A DNA stretch of 64,000 bases, from assembly GCF_004944975.1 (NCBI RefSeq), contig NZ_SPQG01000004.1:98559-162558 (forward strand), read 5' to 3'. The position numbers were made by a program, and so were the translations under genes. This document shows, piece by piece, positions 8,623 through 17,004 of the stretch. The DNA is from Halorhabdus amylolytica. GTDB taxonomy: Archaea > Halobacteriota > Halobacteria > Halobacteriales > Haloarculaceae. The number at the start of each line of letters is the position of its first letter. Positions within the stretch are counted from its first letter, which is position 1. A model generated the notes under the pieces. The model was not told the DNA's origin and did not search any database. It worked only from the letters and a program-made list of their open reading frames with translations.

Positions 8623-9024
8623 TCACTGGGAAGCGAGCCACTCGCGGGCTTCAGCCATGTCGTCCGTTATCAGGTTCTCGAACGGCGCGTCTTCGATCGG
8701 GTCGACGGTTTCTTGAATATCCATCTCGGCGATGACACTCGATCGATGGACGTTGACGGAGTACTCCATCCCGGCCTCGATCATGTTGGGGATCCACTCT
8801 GCTTGGAGCCACTGTTTGTCCTCGTCGTCGTGGGCCTTGACCTCCCTCGTGTCGACGATCAGTTTCGAGACGTCACGCTCTTCGAAGATATTCAGCAACT
8901 CGTTGGCTCCCTCCCGGAACTTCTCGCCGCTGGAAAACATGTTCCAGGTGTGGACGACCGCGTCGATCTCGTCGTCGTATTCGATGGTGTAGGCGGTCTC
9001 GTCTCGGAGTATCTCTCCCGGCAT
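8623..9024 (-). CDS. SpoIIAA-like / STAS-type domain protein, copy 2
   Basis: A 133-residue paralogue of the downstream gene. Shared landmarks at the same spacing are YDDEIDAVVHTWNMFSSGEKFREGAN-type residues, then KLIVDTREVKAHDDEDKQW, then VHRSSVIAEMDI, with EAREWLASQ at the end. The two differ most between residues 108 and 120. The start MPGEIL was chosen because it gives the same length and N-terminal spacing as copy 1; the longer in-frame extension reads through a promoter-like AT-rich stretch. Function unknown. Confidence 0.72.
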   Translation of the reverse strand: MPGEILRDETAYTIEYDDEIDAVVHTWNMFSSGEKFREGANELLNIFEERDVSKLIVDTREVKAHDDEDKQWLQAEWIPNMIEAGMEYSVNVHRSSVIAEMDIQETVDPIEDAPFENLITDDMAEAREWLASQ

Positions 9025-9153
9025 AGTGAGATGTGGACAGATATCGGTCTTAAATCTCCGTTTCCGAATATCACTCCTGATACGCGACCGTCGATATCGC
9101 TCGCTGCGGCGGGAAGAACGCCCTTTTACCCGCCGACGGCCTATCGTGCTCCA

Positions 9154-10122
9154 ATGAGTCATCCATTCGAGAACCTCCCGACGACCCCGACGTCGGAGGA
9201 ACTCATCGACAAGGCCTTCTCGCGGGCAGCCCGAGCGGGCCGGGCCAAACAAGGCCACGAAGCCCAGGAATCGATGCTCCAGACTGCGTCGAACATCCTC
9301 TCTGACAACTTAGAGAACGTCGTCACTGCCTGGCCGGACTTCGACGAACTGGACCCCTTCTACCGGGAGTTGGCCGACGCCGAGAGCAGCGTCGACGAGT
9401 TGCGTCAACACCTCTCTGAGGTCACCTGGGCGAGCCGGAAGACCGACGACATCCGCGACGAGTACCAGTCCCGACTGCGTAACGCGGACGTTGACGGCGC
9501 ACGGAAACTCCGCAAGCAAGCGTTCGCCCGACTGGCGGACGTCACCCGCGAAGTGAGCGACGATCTCGCGGCACTGGGTGAGGCGCGGGACTCCCTCCGG
9601 CAATTCCCTGACATCCGGCCCGACGAACCAGCGATCGTCGTCGCGGGCTACCCCAACGTCGGGAAGTCCTCGTTCGTCAACAGGGTGACGCGGGCCGACA
9701 ACGAGATCGCTGCCTACCCGTTCACCACCACGCAGATCCACGTCGGCCACCTCGAACGCGATCACATCCGCTATCAACTCGTGGACACGCCAGGGCTGCT
9801 CGATCGTCCGCCGGAGGAGCGTAACGACATCGAGAACCAGGCCGTGAGTGCGCTGGAACACCTCGCCGACGCCGTGCTCGTACTGGTCGACCCCAGCGGC
9901 GAATGTGGCTTCCCGATCGACGTGCAACTCGATCTCCGGAACGATATTCTCGACCGGTTCGAGGACGCGCCCGTCCTGACGGTCGCCAACAAAGCCGACC
10001 GATCGCGGGACGTCGAAGCCGATCACTACATGAGTGTCACCGAAGACGAGAACGTCGAGGGGGTCCTCGAGGCGGCGATCGAGGCCGTTGGCTACGAACC
10101 GGAACTGCCCTTCGAGGAGTGA
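9154..10122 (+). CDS. NOG1-like GTPase
   Basis: A 322-residue protein with a helical N-terminal domain of about 160 residues. The GTPase domain follows: G1 GYPNVGKSS, G2 around YPFTTTQIH, G3 VDTPGLLD, G4 NKAD. This is the Obg-like NOG1 group, associated in eukaryotes with 60S ribosome assembly; archaeal members are thought to act in ribosome maturation. A TTTTA element (about 9123-9128) sits 25-30 bases before the ATG, supporting a leaderless start at MSHPFENLP. Confidence 0.9.
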   Translation: MSHPFENLPTTPTSEELIDKAFSRAARAGRAKQGHEAQESMLQTASNILSDNLENVVTAWPDFDELDPFYRELADAESSVDELRQHLSEVTWASRKTDDIRDEYQSRLRNADVDGARKLRKQAFARLADVTREVSDDLAALGEARDSLRQFPDIRPDEPAIVVAGYPNVGKSSFVNRVTRADNEIAAYPFTTTQIHVGHLERDHIRYQLVDTPGLLDRPPEERNDIENQAVSALEHLADAVLVLVDPSGECGFPIDVQLDLRNDILDRFEDAPVLTVANKADRSRDVEADHYMSVTEDENVEGVLEAAIEAVGYEPELPFEE

Positions 10123-10275
10123 GTCCGTTAGACGAACGTCTCCATCCAGGCCGGTCGCCCCCAGAAGTGAAACGATCGATCATCCTGATTTCGTGCCACT
10201 CGCCTGTGATCTTCCGGGTTTCACGGCCCGACGCGTCCGAAACGCTGAAATAGACGCTGGACAGGGTACACGAAC

Positions 10276-11139
10276 ATGAAACGCGAATTCAGCATGGATC
10301 GTCGCGCTTACCTCAAGAGTGTCGGTGCCGTCGGGGTTGCCGGCCTGGTTTCCGGGTGTCAGGGAAGCGAAACGACGACCGAGCCGGCCGAGGACGCGGA
10401 GACGGACACCGGCGCGGGAGCGACGACCGACGCCGGCGCGGGCATGACCACCGAAGGAGCCGCGGGGACCATCGTTCCGGGGACTGCACCGGGATTCCCG
10501 CCGTTCGAGTACCGGACCGACGAGGGCGAACTGGTCGGGTTCGACGTCGACCTCGTCGCCGAGGTCGTCGGGCGGACCGACTATCAGCTCGGGGAGTGGG
10601 TCGACATGGACTTCGGCGCCCTGATTGGCTCGCTGAACAACGGGGAGATCGACCTTATCGCCGCCGGCATGACCATCAACGACAAGCGCGACCAGCAGAT
10701 CGACTTCTCGGATCCGTACTGGGAGGCCAACCAGGCCGTCATCGTCCGCGAAGACGGCGACTTCCAGCCGTCGGCTGTCGGCGACCTCTCGGGTCACCGC
10801 GTGGGCGCCCAGTCGGGGACGACCGGCGAGGACCAGGTTGAGGGACTCATCGAGGACGGCACACTCTCAGGGAGCGACTACCGGCAGTACGACAACTACA
10901 CGCTGGCCGTCCAGGACTTAGAGAACGGCAACGTCGACGCCGTCGTGATCGACGTACCGGTCGCCGAGAACTTCGCCGCGAACCGCGCGGTGACGATCGC
11001 GTTCACGATTGAGACCGGCGAGCGCTTCGGCCTGGGGCTGCGCGAGGACGACGACCGTGTTTCGGCGATCAACGACGCCCTCGCCGAAGTGCGGGACGAC
11101 GGGACGTACGACGAACTGGTCGCTGAATACTTCGAGTAA
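10276..11139 (+). CDS. Polar amino-acid ABC transporter, substrate-binding lipoprotein
   Basis: A 287-residue family 3 solute-binding protein. The N-terminus has a Tat-type motif DRRAYLK, a hydrophobic stretch and the lipobox LVSGC, then a Thr/Ala/Glu-rich linker to about residue 60, so it is anchored outside the membrane. Core motifs: PPFEYRTDEGELVGFDVDL and AGMTINDKRDQQIDFSDPYW, then GAQSGTTGED. Substrate is probably a polar or basic amino acid. It heads an operon with permease, ATPase and a second permease. A GAAATAG element at 10246-10252 suits the start at 10276. Confidence 0.9.
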   Translation: MKREFSMDRRAYLKSVGAVGVAGLVSGCQGSETTTEPAEDAETDTGAGATTDAGAGMTTEGAAGTIVPGTAPGFPPFEYRTDEGELVGFDVDLVAEVVGRTDYQLGEWVDMDFGALIGSLNNGEIDLIAAGMTINDKRDQQIDFSDPYWEANQAVIVREDGDFQPSAVGDLSGHRVGAQSGTTGEDQVEGLIEDGTLSGSDYRQYDNYTLAVQDLENGNVDAVVIDVPVAENFAANRAVTIAFTIETGERFGLGLREDDDRVSAINDALAEVRDDGTYDELVAEYFE

Positions 11140-11143
11140 GTCG

Positions 11144-11905
11144 ATGGTCGTGTCTGGCGCGTTACGGAGCCTCGATCCGGCGCTCACGAGGACGGCCATC
11201 GTCCTCCAGAGCGGTGACTGGGGCGTCGTCGCGAGCAACTTCGACTTCCTGCTGGTCGGGACCGCCGTCACCATTCTACTGACTGTCAGCAGTCTCGTCC
11301 TCGGGTTCCTGGCTGGGTTCCCCGCAGGGGCGATCGAGGTCTACGGGACGGGGCGGCTCCGGGGACTGGTTGCCGGTGCCGGCGTCGTCCTGCGGGGGAC
11401 GCCGATCGTCGTCCTGATGATGCTGTTTTACCTGGGTCTGCCGATCCCGCAGCTCGGGACCGTTCCCGGCCTGGAGATCCGCGTATCGCCGTTTATCGCG
11501 GCGACGCTGGCGCTTGGCCTCCGGAGCGCGGCTTATCAGGGACAGGTGTTTCGCGGGGCGATCCAGTCCATCGACGACGGGCAGATGGAAGCCGCCCGCG
11601 CGATCGGCCTCCCGCGGCGCGGGGCCGTCCGTCACGTGATCTTCCCGCAGGCTGTGAGGCGGGCGCTTCCGGGCTTTCAAAACGAGTTCACGATCGTCCT
11701 GAAAGACACGAGCGTGGCTATCGCGATCGGACTGGCCGAGTTGCTGACCCGCGCTGAGTACCTCTTCGTCCAGCCCGAGCGCTCGACGGCGATGTTCGAA
11801 CTCATTCTCGCGGTGAGTGCCATCTACTTCGTGCTGACGTTCGCGACCAACCGGACGCTCGATCGGCTACAGACACGCTACGCGATCCCGGAGGGAGACG
11901 GATGA
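11144..11905 (+). CDS. Amino-acid ABC transporter permease 1 (HisM/ArtQ type)
   Basis: The 253-residue permease has about five helices, the family-3 segment LRGTPIVVLMMLFYLGLPIP, and the ATPase-coupling EAA loop MEAARAIGLPRRGAVRHVIFPQA. The ATG lies 4 bases after the stop of the binding-protein gene. Its end overlaps the ATPase start by 4 bases. It would pair with the second permease encoded after the ATPase. Confidence 0.9.
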   Translation: MVVSGALRSLDPALTRTAIVLQSGDWGVVASNFDFLLVGTAVTILLTVSSLVLGFLAGFPAGAIEVYGTGRLRGLVAGAGVVLRGTPIVVLMMLFYLGLPIPQLGTVPGLEIRVSPFIAATLALGLRSAAYQGQVFRGAIQSIDDGQMEAARAIGLPRRGAVRHVIFPQAVRRALPGFQNEFTIVLKDTSVAIAIGLAELLTRAEYLFVQPERSTAMFELILAVSAIYFVLTFATNRTLDRLQTRYAIPEGDG

Positions 11906-12633
11906 CACTACTGGAACTCGAAGACATCGAAAAGGCCTACGAGAACGAGGAGGTATTGCACGGCGTCAGCCTCGGCATGGAACAGGGCGACGTCGAGGTG
12001 CTGGTCGGCCCCAGCGGCGCCGGGAAGTCGACGCTGCTGCGGTGTGTCAACCGCCTGACCGAGATCGATGCCGGAACCATCCGGCTGGCCGGCGAATCGA
12101 TCCACGACCTCGACTCGAACGACCTTCGCCAGCGCGTGGGCATGGTCTTTCAGGACTTCAACCTCTTTGCCCACCGGACGGCGCGGGGCAACGTCACGCT
12201 CGGACTCGAGGAAGTCCTCGGGATGGATCACGACGAGGCGGTCGAACGGGCCGAGGCCCACCTCGATCAGGTCGGTCTGGCCGAACAGGCCGACTCCTAT
12301 CCCGCCGAGTTGTCCGGCGGTCAGCAACAGCGCGTGGGCATCGCCCGCGCACTGGCGATGGACCCCGAACTCATGCTGTTCGACGAGCCAACCAGTTCGC
12401 TCGATCCGGAACTCATCGGCGACGTACTGGCTGTGATGAACGACCTCGCGGCCGAAGGAATGACGATGCTGTGTGTCACCCACGAGATGGGGTTTGCCCG
12501 TTCGGCGGCCGACACGCTGACGATGCTCGACGGCGGGCGGATCGTCGAGCGTGGGCCGCCCGAGCGACTGTTCGAGAACCCACAGCACGAACGGACCGAA
12601 TCGTTCCTCGGCCAGTTCACGGACTTCGAGTGA
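11902..12633 (+). CDS. Amino-acid ABC transporter ATP-binding protein (GlnQ type)
   Basis: A 243-residue ABC ATPase with Walker A GPSGAGKST, Q-loop VFQDFNLFAHRT, signature LSGGQQQRVGIARAL, Walker B LMLFDEPTSSLDPE and the switch histidine in VTHEMGFAR. It overlaps the first permease (ATGA) and drives amino-acid uptake with the two permeases beside it. The closest named relatives are GlnQ/ArtP/HisP. Confidence 0.94.
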   Translation: MTLLELEDIEKAYENEEVLHGVSLGMEQGDVEVLVGPSGAGKSTLLRCVNRLTEIDAGTIRLAGESIHDLDSNDLRQRVGMVFQDFNLFAHRTARGNVTLGLEEVLGMDHDEAVERAEAHLDQVGLAEQADSYPAELSGGQQQRVGIARALAMDPELMLFDEPTSSLDPELIGDVLAVMNDLAAEGMTMLCVTHEMGFARSAADTLTMLDGGRIVERGPPERLFENPQHERTESFLGQFTDFE

Positions 12634-12673
12634 CGATGGGTTGCGATCGTCACACTTCGGCGGTGATCGACCC

Positions 12674-13714
12674 GTGACTGACGGCAACACGACCGACGAC
12701 CTTGCCGATGAGCGCGCCTCGCTCGTCGAGCAGGTTCCGGAACGTCGTCGGATTGCGATCGCTATCGTCGGCGCGGTGTTCTGGACCTGGTTACTTGCCC
12801 GCTGGGCGTACCATAACGCGCTGCTGGATGTGATCGCGACGGCACTGGGGTTCCCGGATCTGATCCGATCGGAGGTGCCGGTGTTGGTCCGGCAAGGCTG
12901 GATCCCCGGGGGCCCGTTCCGGGCCGTCGCGGATGCGGTCGCGGGCGTCGCGAACGCGCTCGGTCCGGCCGACGTGCTGCTTGAGTGGCTGGTCTGGCTG
13001 GCCGACCTGGCGGCGTTCGCGGCCACGATCGCGCCGAAACTCGCAGACGGAGCGTTCATCACTGTCTACCTGACGGTCGTCTCGTTGCTCCTCGGGCTGG
13101 TAATCGCCGTGCCGCTGGCGGTGGCCCGTGTCTACGGTGGCCGCGTCCTCAGTACGCTCTCGCTGGGGTACACCGAACTGATCCGGGGGACGCCCCTGCT
13201 CGCACAGTTGTTTTTCCTGTGGTACGCGCTACAACTGGGGAGCGTGGCCCGCGCGATCGGGTTCACCGGTGAGCCGCCGATCCCACAGGCGGCCGCGATG
13301 GTCGCAGTCGTCGGGTTCACGATCAACTCCGCGGCCTACCAGGCCGAGTACATCCGGTCTGCGCTACAGTCGATCGATGCGGGACAGCTGACCGCCGCCC
13401 GTGCCGTGGGGCTGGACATGCGGGGGACGATCCGCCACGTCGTTCTGCCCCAGGGGTTGCGGCTGGCGATTCCCGGCTGGACCAACGAATTCGTCTATCT
13501 GATCAAGTACTCCTCGCTGGCGGCGTTCATCACCGTCCCGGAACTGTTCCGGGCGGCAGAAGGCGTCGGCTCGGACACGTTCCGGTACACCAAGGTGTAC
13601 GTGATCGTCGGGCTGTTCTACCTCGCGCTGGTGCTGACGACGGCCCTTGCGATGGGACGCTTCGAGGCTGCCGTCTCCATCCCGGGACTGGACAGTTCCG
13701 GGAACCAAGAGTAG
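12674..13714 (+). CDS. Amino-acid ABC transporter permease 2 with long N-terminal extension
   Basis: A 346-residue permease, about 100 residues longer than permease 1. Residues 1-130 include an acidic start, one helix (about 35-55) and a loop. Then comes a standard permease core with YTELIRGTPLLAQLFFLWY and the EAA loop LTAARAVGLDMRGTIRHVVLPQG. The start is GTG at 12674, 40 bases after the ATPase stop; earlier in-frame codons lie inside the ATPase gene. It probably forms a heterodimer with permease 1. Gap and length make a separate system possible but unlikely, since no second ATPase is present. Confidence 0.86.
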   Translation: MTDGNTTDDLADERASLVEQVPERRRIAIAIVGAVFWTWLLARWAYHNALLDVIATALGFPDLIRSEVPVLVRQGWIPGGPFRAVADAVAGVANALGPADVLLEWLVWLADLAAFAATIAPKLADGAFITVYLTVVSLLLGLVIAVPLAVARVYGGRVLSTLSLGYTELIRGTPLLAQLFFLWYALQLGSVARAIGFTGEPPIPQAAAMVAVVGFTINSAAYQAEYIRSALQSIDAGQLTAARAVGLDMRGTIRHVVLPQGLRLAIPGWTNEFVYLIKYSSLAAFITVPELFRAAEGVGSDTFRYTKVYVIVGLFYLALVLTTALAMGRFEAAVSIPGLDSSGNQE

Positions 13715-13762
13715 CCGGCCGGCCGTCGATGTTTCGGCGAGGCAAACGACTGCACGGACGTA

Positions 13763-14500
13763 TCACGCCGTCGCGTTGTAGACGACCTGGACGGACGCAG
13801 AGACGTCGACCGGACCGCTCTCGATCGACGTCGATCCGCCGGCGTCGGCGGTTTCGGTCATCATCGCTTGCTCGACACGGTACGGCCGGACGTTGACGTC
13901 GCTGGCACTGATCGCTGCAGCCCCTTCGACGGTGAGATCGGCGCTGTTAGCCAGCGTTCTCGCCTCCTTTCGGGCGGCGTCCATCGCATTCCGGAGAGCC
14001 TTCTGTCGGAGGTCTGCTCGACGGTCCACGGAAAGCGTAAAGGAGACGCCCTGAACTCGGTTCGCTCCACTGTCGACGACGCCGTCGATCACTTCCCCGA
14101 CGCGATCGGTGTCATCGAGGGTGATCTCGAAGGCGTGGATCGCCCGGTACTGGGTTGCCCGCTCCGATTCGGGACCTTCCCGGACTTCCCGGATGTTGTA
14201 GTAGTCAGTCTCGACCCGGTCGTCCGGGATCCCGAGTTCTTCGAGGGTAGACCGCAAGGAGGTCACGTTCTCGGCGACCTGGGTGCGGGCAATCGCCGCG
14301 TCGTCGGTGGTCGCGACGACGCCGACACGCAACTGGGCCTGATCGGGGTCGGCCGAAACGTCACCCGACGCGGCGACCTCTATCTGTCTGTTCGGTTCAT
14401 CCGCCTGTCCGTCCGGCGAAACAGCAACCGCAACGCCGACCGCAGCGAGTACCGTCACTGCGACGAGTGTAACCACGAGTAGTATTCTGTTCGTACGCAT
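13763..14500 (-). CDS. SIMPL (DUF541) domain exported protein
   Basis: A 245-residue protein with an N-terminal membrane anchor or signal (residues 5-27), then the SIMPL domain. It opens with IEVAASGDVSADPDQAQLRVGV and ends with VSASVQVVYNATA. The central RVQGVSFTLSVDRRADLRQKAL stretch and the DAARKEARTLAN helix are typical. Family members are secreted or periplasmic; some bind a kinase-associated partner or respond to oxidative stress, but the archaeal role is unknown. It lies tail to tail with the ABC operon. Confidence 0.88.
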   Translation of the reverse strand: MRTNRILLVVTLVAVTVLAAVGVAVAVSPDGQADEPNRQIEVAASGDVSADPDQAQLRVGVVATTDDAAIARTQVAENVTSLRSTLEELGIPDDRVETDYYNIREVREGPESERATQYRAIHAFEITLDDTDRVGEVIDGVVDSGANRVQGVSFTLSVDRRADLRQKALRNAMDAARKEARTLANSADLTVEGAAAISASDVNVRPYRVEQAMMTETADAGGSTSIESGPVDVSASVQVVYNATA

Positions 14501-14590
14501 CTCTTCCCAGTTCGGGCGGGACGTAAATACCCGTATCCATAGCTCAAACGAGCCTTTGAGTCTCGGGACGGTCGTCCCGGCCCGCCACTT

Positions 14591-15877
14591 TCAGGTTGTC
14601 GACTCGGTCGTGACGTACCGGACCTCGGTCGAGACGTCCCGGTTGACGAGGGCGTCGAGACGATCGTCGAGTCGATCAGCCAGGTCGGGGGGGCCGTCGT
14701 CGGGCGGGACGCCGACCGTGACGACGATTCGCCGGGGTTGCTGGAAGAACAGCCCGCCGGTCCGTTCGATCGAGACGTCCTGTACGGTCACATCCGGTGT
14801 TCCGGCGACGGTCTCGGCGACGACCTCGTCGATCTGTCCGTCGACGGTCGCTCGCGTGTAGGTGTCGAAAGTGACGCCGCCGAGGAACACGGACAGGACG
14901 GCGATGGCGATAGCGAGTGCAAGCACACGCTTGATCGTGCTCGAACGCGCGTCGTCCTCGCGGAACCAGTGGGTCGGCCGATAGCCCATGTACCACAGCA
15001 CGGCCAGGGCAGCCAGATTGATCGAGAGAACGTTCACGAGCGTCAATACTCCCGATCCGAGACTAACTGTCGGCAACCCCCAGGCGATCCCGATCCCGAC
15101 CGTCGCCGCGGGCGGGATCAACGCGACGGCGATCATGACGCCGACCAGCGCCGTCGAGACGCCCGTCGAGAGGCTGACGACACCCGCGACGCCGGCCCCG
15201 AGTGCGACCACCAGCGAAAGGAAATCGGGCAGGAGACGTTCCCGGACGGCCGGGATACCGGTTACGTCGAGCCCGGGTGGGACGAGAAACAGGTTCCGGA
15301 CGAGGAAGGCAAAAACGGCGGAGCTAAGGACTGCCAGTCCGAGCCCCGCGATCTGTAGCCCCACACCCCGCCGGAAGAGTTCGTCGTCGTCGACGACCGT
15401 CCCGACGCTTGCGGCCATCGCCGGGCCGATCAGCGGCGCGATCACCATCGAACCGACGATGACAGCCGGCGAGTCCAACAGCAGTCCGGCGGTGGCGATC
15501 ACCGCGGAGACGACCGTCAGGACGACGTAACTCGGCGTCGCGGGCGCCAGGTCGGCAGCCTTCGAGGTGAGCTCCTCGCGAGCGATCCGCTCCTCGTCGC
15601 GCTCCTCGGCGTAGCGCTCTGCGAGTTCATCAAACCGTCGGGAGATAACGGTGTTGGCCTCGACGACCACGGTGTAGGCCTGCTCGTCGAGGCCCGCCTC
15701 CCGAAGTCGTTCGAGTACTGGCTCGACGGCGTTGGTCGGCAGCGGAACGTACGCCACAGCCGTGTACTCCCGGCCGCTGGTCTCGTCGGTCAGGACGTAG
15801 TCGACGTCCTCGGCGTCCAGGGCGTCCTCGATGGCTTCCCGCTTGCCCGACGGGATCGTGATCTGGACGAGACGCAC
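14591..15877 (-). CDS. TIGR00341 / DUF389 membrane protein
   Basis: A protein of about 428 residues. It has an N-terminal soluble ACT-like part beginning VRLVQITIPSGKREAIEDAL, then a helix-rich DUF389 core with DSPAVIVGSMVIAPLIGPAMA and the GVSTALVGVMIAVALIPPAAT segment, and a C-terminal extracytoplasmic domain. I use the GTG at 15877 because relatives begin there and an AGTATTTG element (about 15901-15908, reverse strand) sits 25-30 bases upstream. The ATG at 15904 would overlap that box. Function unknown; a transport role has been suggested for the family. Confidence 0.85.
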   Translation of the reverse strand: MRLVQITIPSGKREAIEDALDAEDVDYVLTDETSGREYTAVAYVPLPTNAVEPVLERLREAGLDEQAYTVVVEANTVISRRFDELAERYAEERDEERIAREELTSKAADLAPATPSYVVLTVVSAVIATAGLLLDSPAVIVGSMVIAPLIGPAMAASVGTVVDDDELFRRGVGLQIAGLGLAVLSSAVFAFLVRNLFLVPPGLDVTGIPAVRERLLPDFLSLVVALGAGVAGVVSLSTGVSTALVGVMIAVALIPPAATVGIGIAWGLPTVSLGSGVLTLVNVLSINLAALAVLWYMGYRPTHWFREDDARSSTIKRVLALAIAIAVLSVFLGGVTFDTYTRATVDGQIDEVVAETVAGTPDVTVQDVSIERTGGLFFQQPRRIVVTVGVPPDDGPPDLADRLDDRLDALVNRDVSTEVRYVTTESTT

Positions 15878-16007
15878 ACCCGGCCGGTCGGTCGGTACGC
15901 CCAAATACTTGTGGTTGGTCGGCCTGGCTCAACGAAGGGGTCCATAGACTGACAGCACGGACGACGACGAGTTCACCGCTTCTCGCGAACGTAGCGCGAC
16001 CGGGTAC

Positions 16008-16163
16008 TCATCGCTCTTGACGGGTGTCCCGCCGGGCGGCCCGTTCGGCGTCGTCGCGGTCCATCGTCTCACGCTGGTCGTGTTCGGCCCGGACGAGGCC
16101 ATAGAGGACGAGCGGGAGGGCGAGCGCGACTACGAGCGCCAGGATGACGATTCCCGTGGCCAT
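16008..16163 (-). CDS. Single-helix membrane miniprotein (51 aa)
   Basis: A short gene of 51 residues. It has one hydrophobic helix (IVILALVVALALPLVLYGLV, residues 5-24), then a charged tail rich in Arg, Asp and Glu. Its ATG overlaps the TGA of the zinc-ribbon gene by one base (TGATG), strong evidence that it is translated by coupling in that operon. No family recognised. Too small for usual length cut-offs. Confidence 0.6.
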   Translation of the reverse strand: MATGIVILALVVALALPLVLYGLVRAEHDQRETMDRDDAERAARRDTRQER

Positions 16164-16381
16164 CACCCAAGGAACACGTCGACGATGTCACTCGTCCCGG
16201 AAGTCGTGTCCCGGTAGAGTTCCGAGTACCCGCAGTTGGTACAGGAAACGACCTTGAAACTGTTCGTCTGGATATCGAACATCTTGCTAAGCCCGCCGCC
16301 GGTCGTCGAGATTTCACCGACCTCGGTCTCTTCGTGACCACACTTCGGACAGCCGCGTTCGGAATCTGATTCGGGGACCAT
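16163..16381 (-). CDS. Zinc-ribbon protein (DUF2082-like)
   Basis: A 72-residue protein with two CxxC knuckles: CPKCG at residues 11-15 and CTNCGYSELY near 47-56. Between them lie a Gly-rich turn TTGGGLSK and a strand-forming FKVVS. This is the layout of the short Zn-ribbon family annotated as nucleic-acid-binding. An A/T-rich TATA-like element at about 16403-16412 supports a leaderless ATG at 16381. It is followed directly by the 51-residue membrane protein. Confidence 0.78.
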   Translation of the reverse strand: MVPESDSERGCPKCGHEETEVGEISTTGGGLSKMFDIQTNSFKVVSCTNCGYSELYRDTTSGTSDIVDVFLG

Positions 16382-16531
16382 ACAGGGGCGTATTCAACGG
16401 TCCAGCAAAAACTTTGTCACCTCCCAAGGCCATATCGACGCTGCTTCCGCAGAGCTACGTGGCGATTTCGCTCGATCACGATCACAGTATCACAATGGTC
16501 TCCACCAAGTGCAAGTGGGGGGAAAAGGCTG

Positions 16532-16993
16532 TCAGGTATCCACGATCGTGACGTTGACTGTATCGATGACGGCATCCGATCCGTTCAGGGCCTCGACTCG
16601 GTACCGGTATTTGTCAGTACTGGGGTAGATGGGGGTTTCTAGACCGAGCGTGTCGTCCTGGTCGAAATCTGATCGATGGGTTACGTCATGTACTTTTGTA
16701 TCATTCTCTTGAGTTTTGACTATTCGTATCGAAGCCAATGCTTCCGTTTGATTCGGTAACTTGAATCCTACCTCTCCGCCAGTTTCGTGGATGCTTCCGA
16801 TCGAATATATCCCCTCGAAGATCTCGCCAGTCGTCGGTTCGCCGATGGTGAGATTATAGCCCCCCAGTTCCTGTGGGCCAGGTGATTCATCCACCTCCAT
16901 CTGGACTCCTGCACAACCAGTCAGGGCGACCACACTACAGATCATGGCGGCGATTACCAATCCCCTCCATCCAATTGTGCTCATAGTATTCAT
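16532..16993 (-). CDS. Putative lipoprotein, AT-rich island
   Basis: A 153-residue protein with a hydrophobic N-terminus ending in the lipobox ALTGC at about residue 27. The mature domain is all-beta-looking, with many Asn, Thr and Val and a likely Ig-like fold (YRYRVEALNGSDAVIDTVNVTIVDT end). Codon use is visibly more AT-rich than neighbours. It follows the phospholipase-like gene after 11 bases, so the two are probably co-transcribed. No family recognised. Confidence 0.7.
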   Translation of the reverse strand: MNTMSTIGWRGLVIAAMICSVVALTGCAGVQMEVDESPGPQELGGYNLTIGEPTTGEIFEGIYSIGSIHETGGEVGFKLPNQTEALASIRIVKTQENDTKVHDVTHRSDFDQDDTLGLETPIYPSTDKYRYRVEALNGSDAVIDTVNVTIVDT

Positions 16994-17004
16994 GATCTGA
17001 ACAG

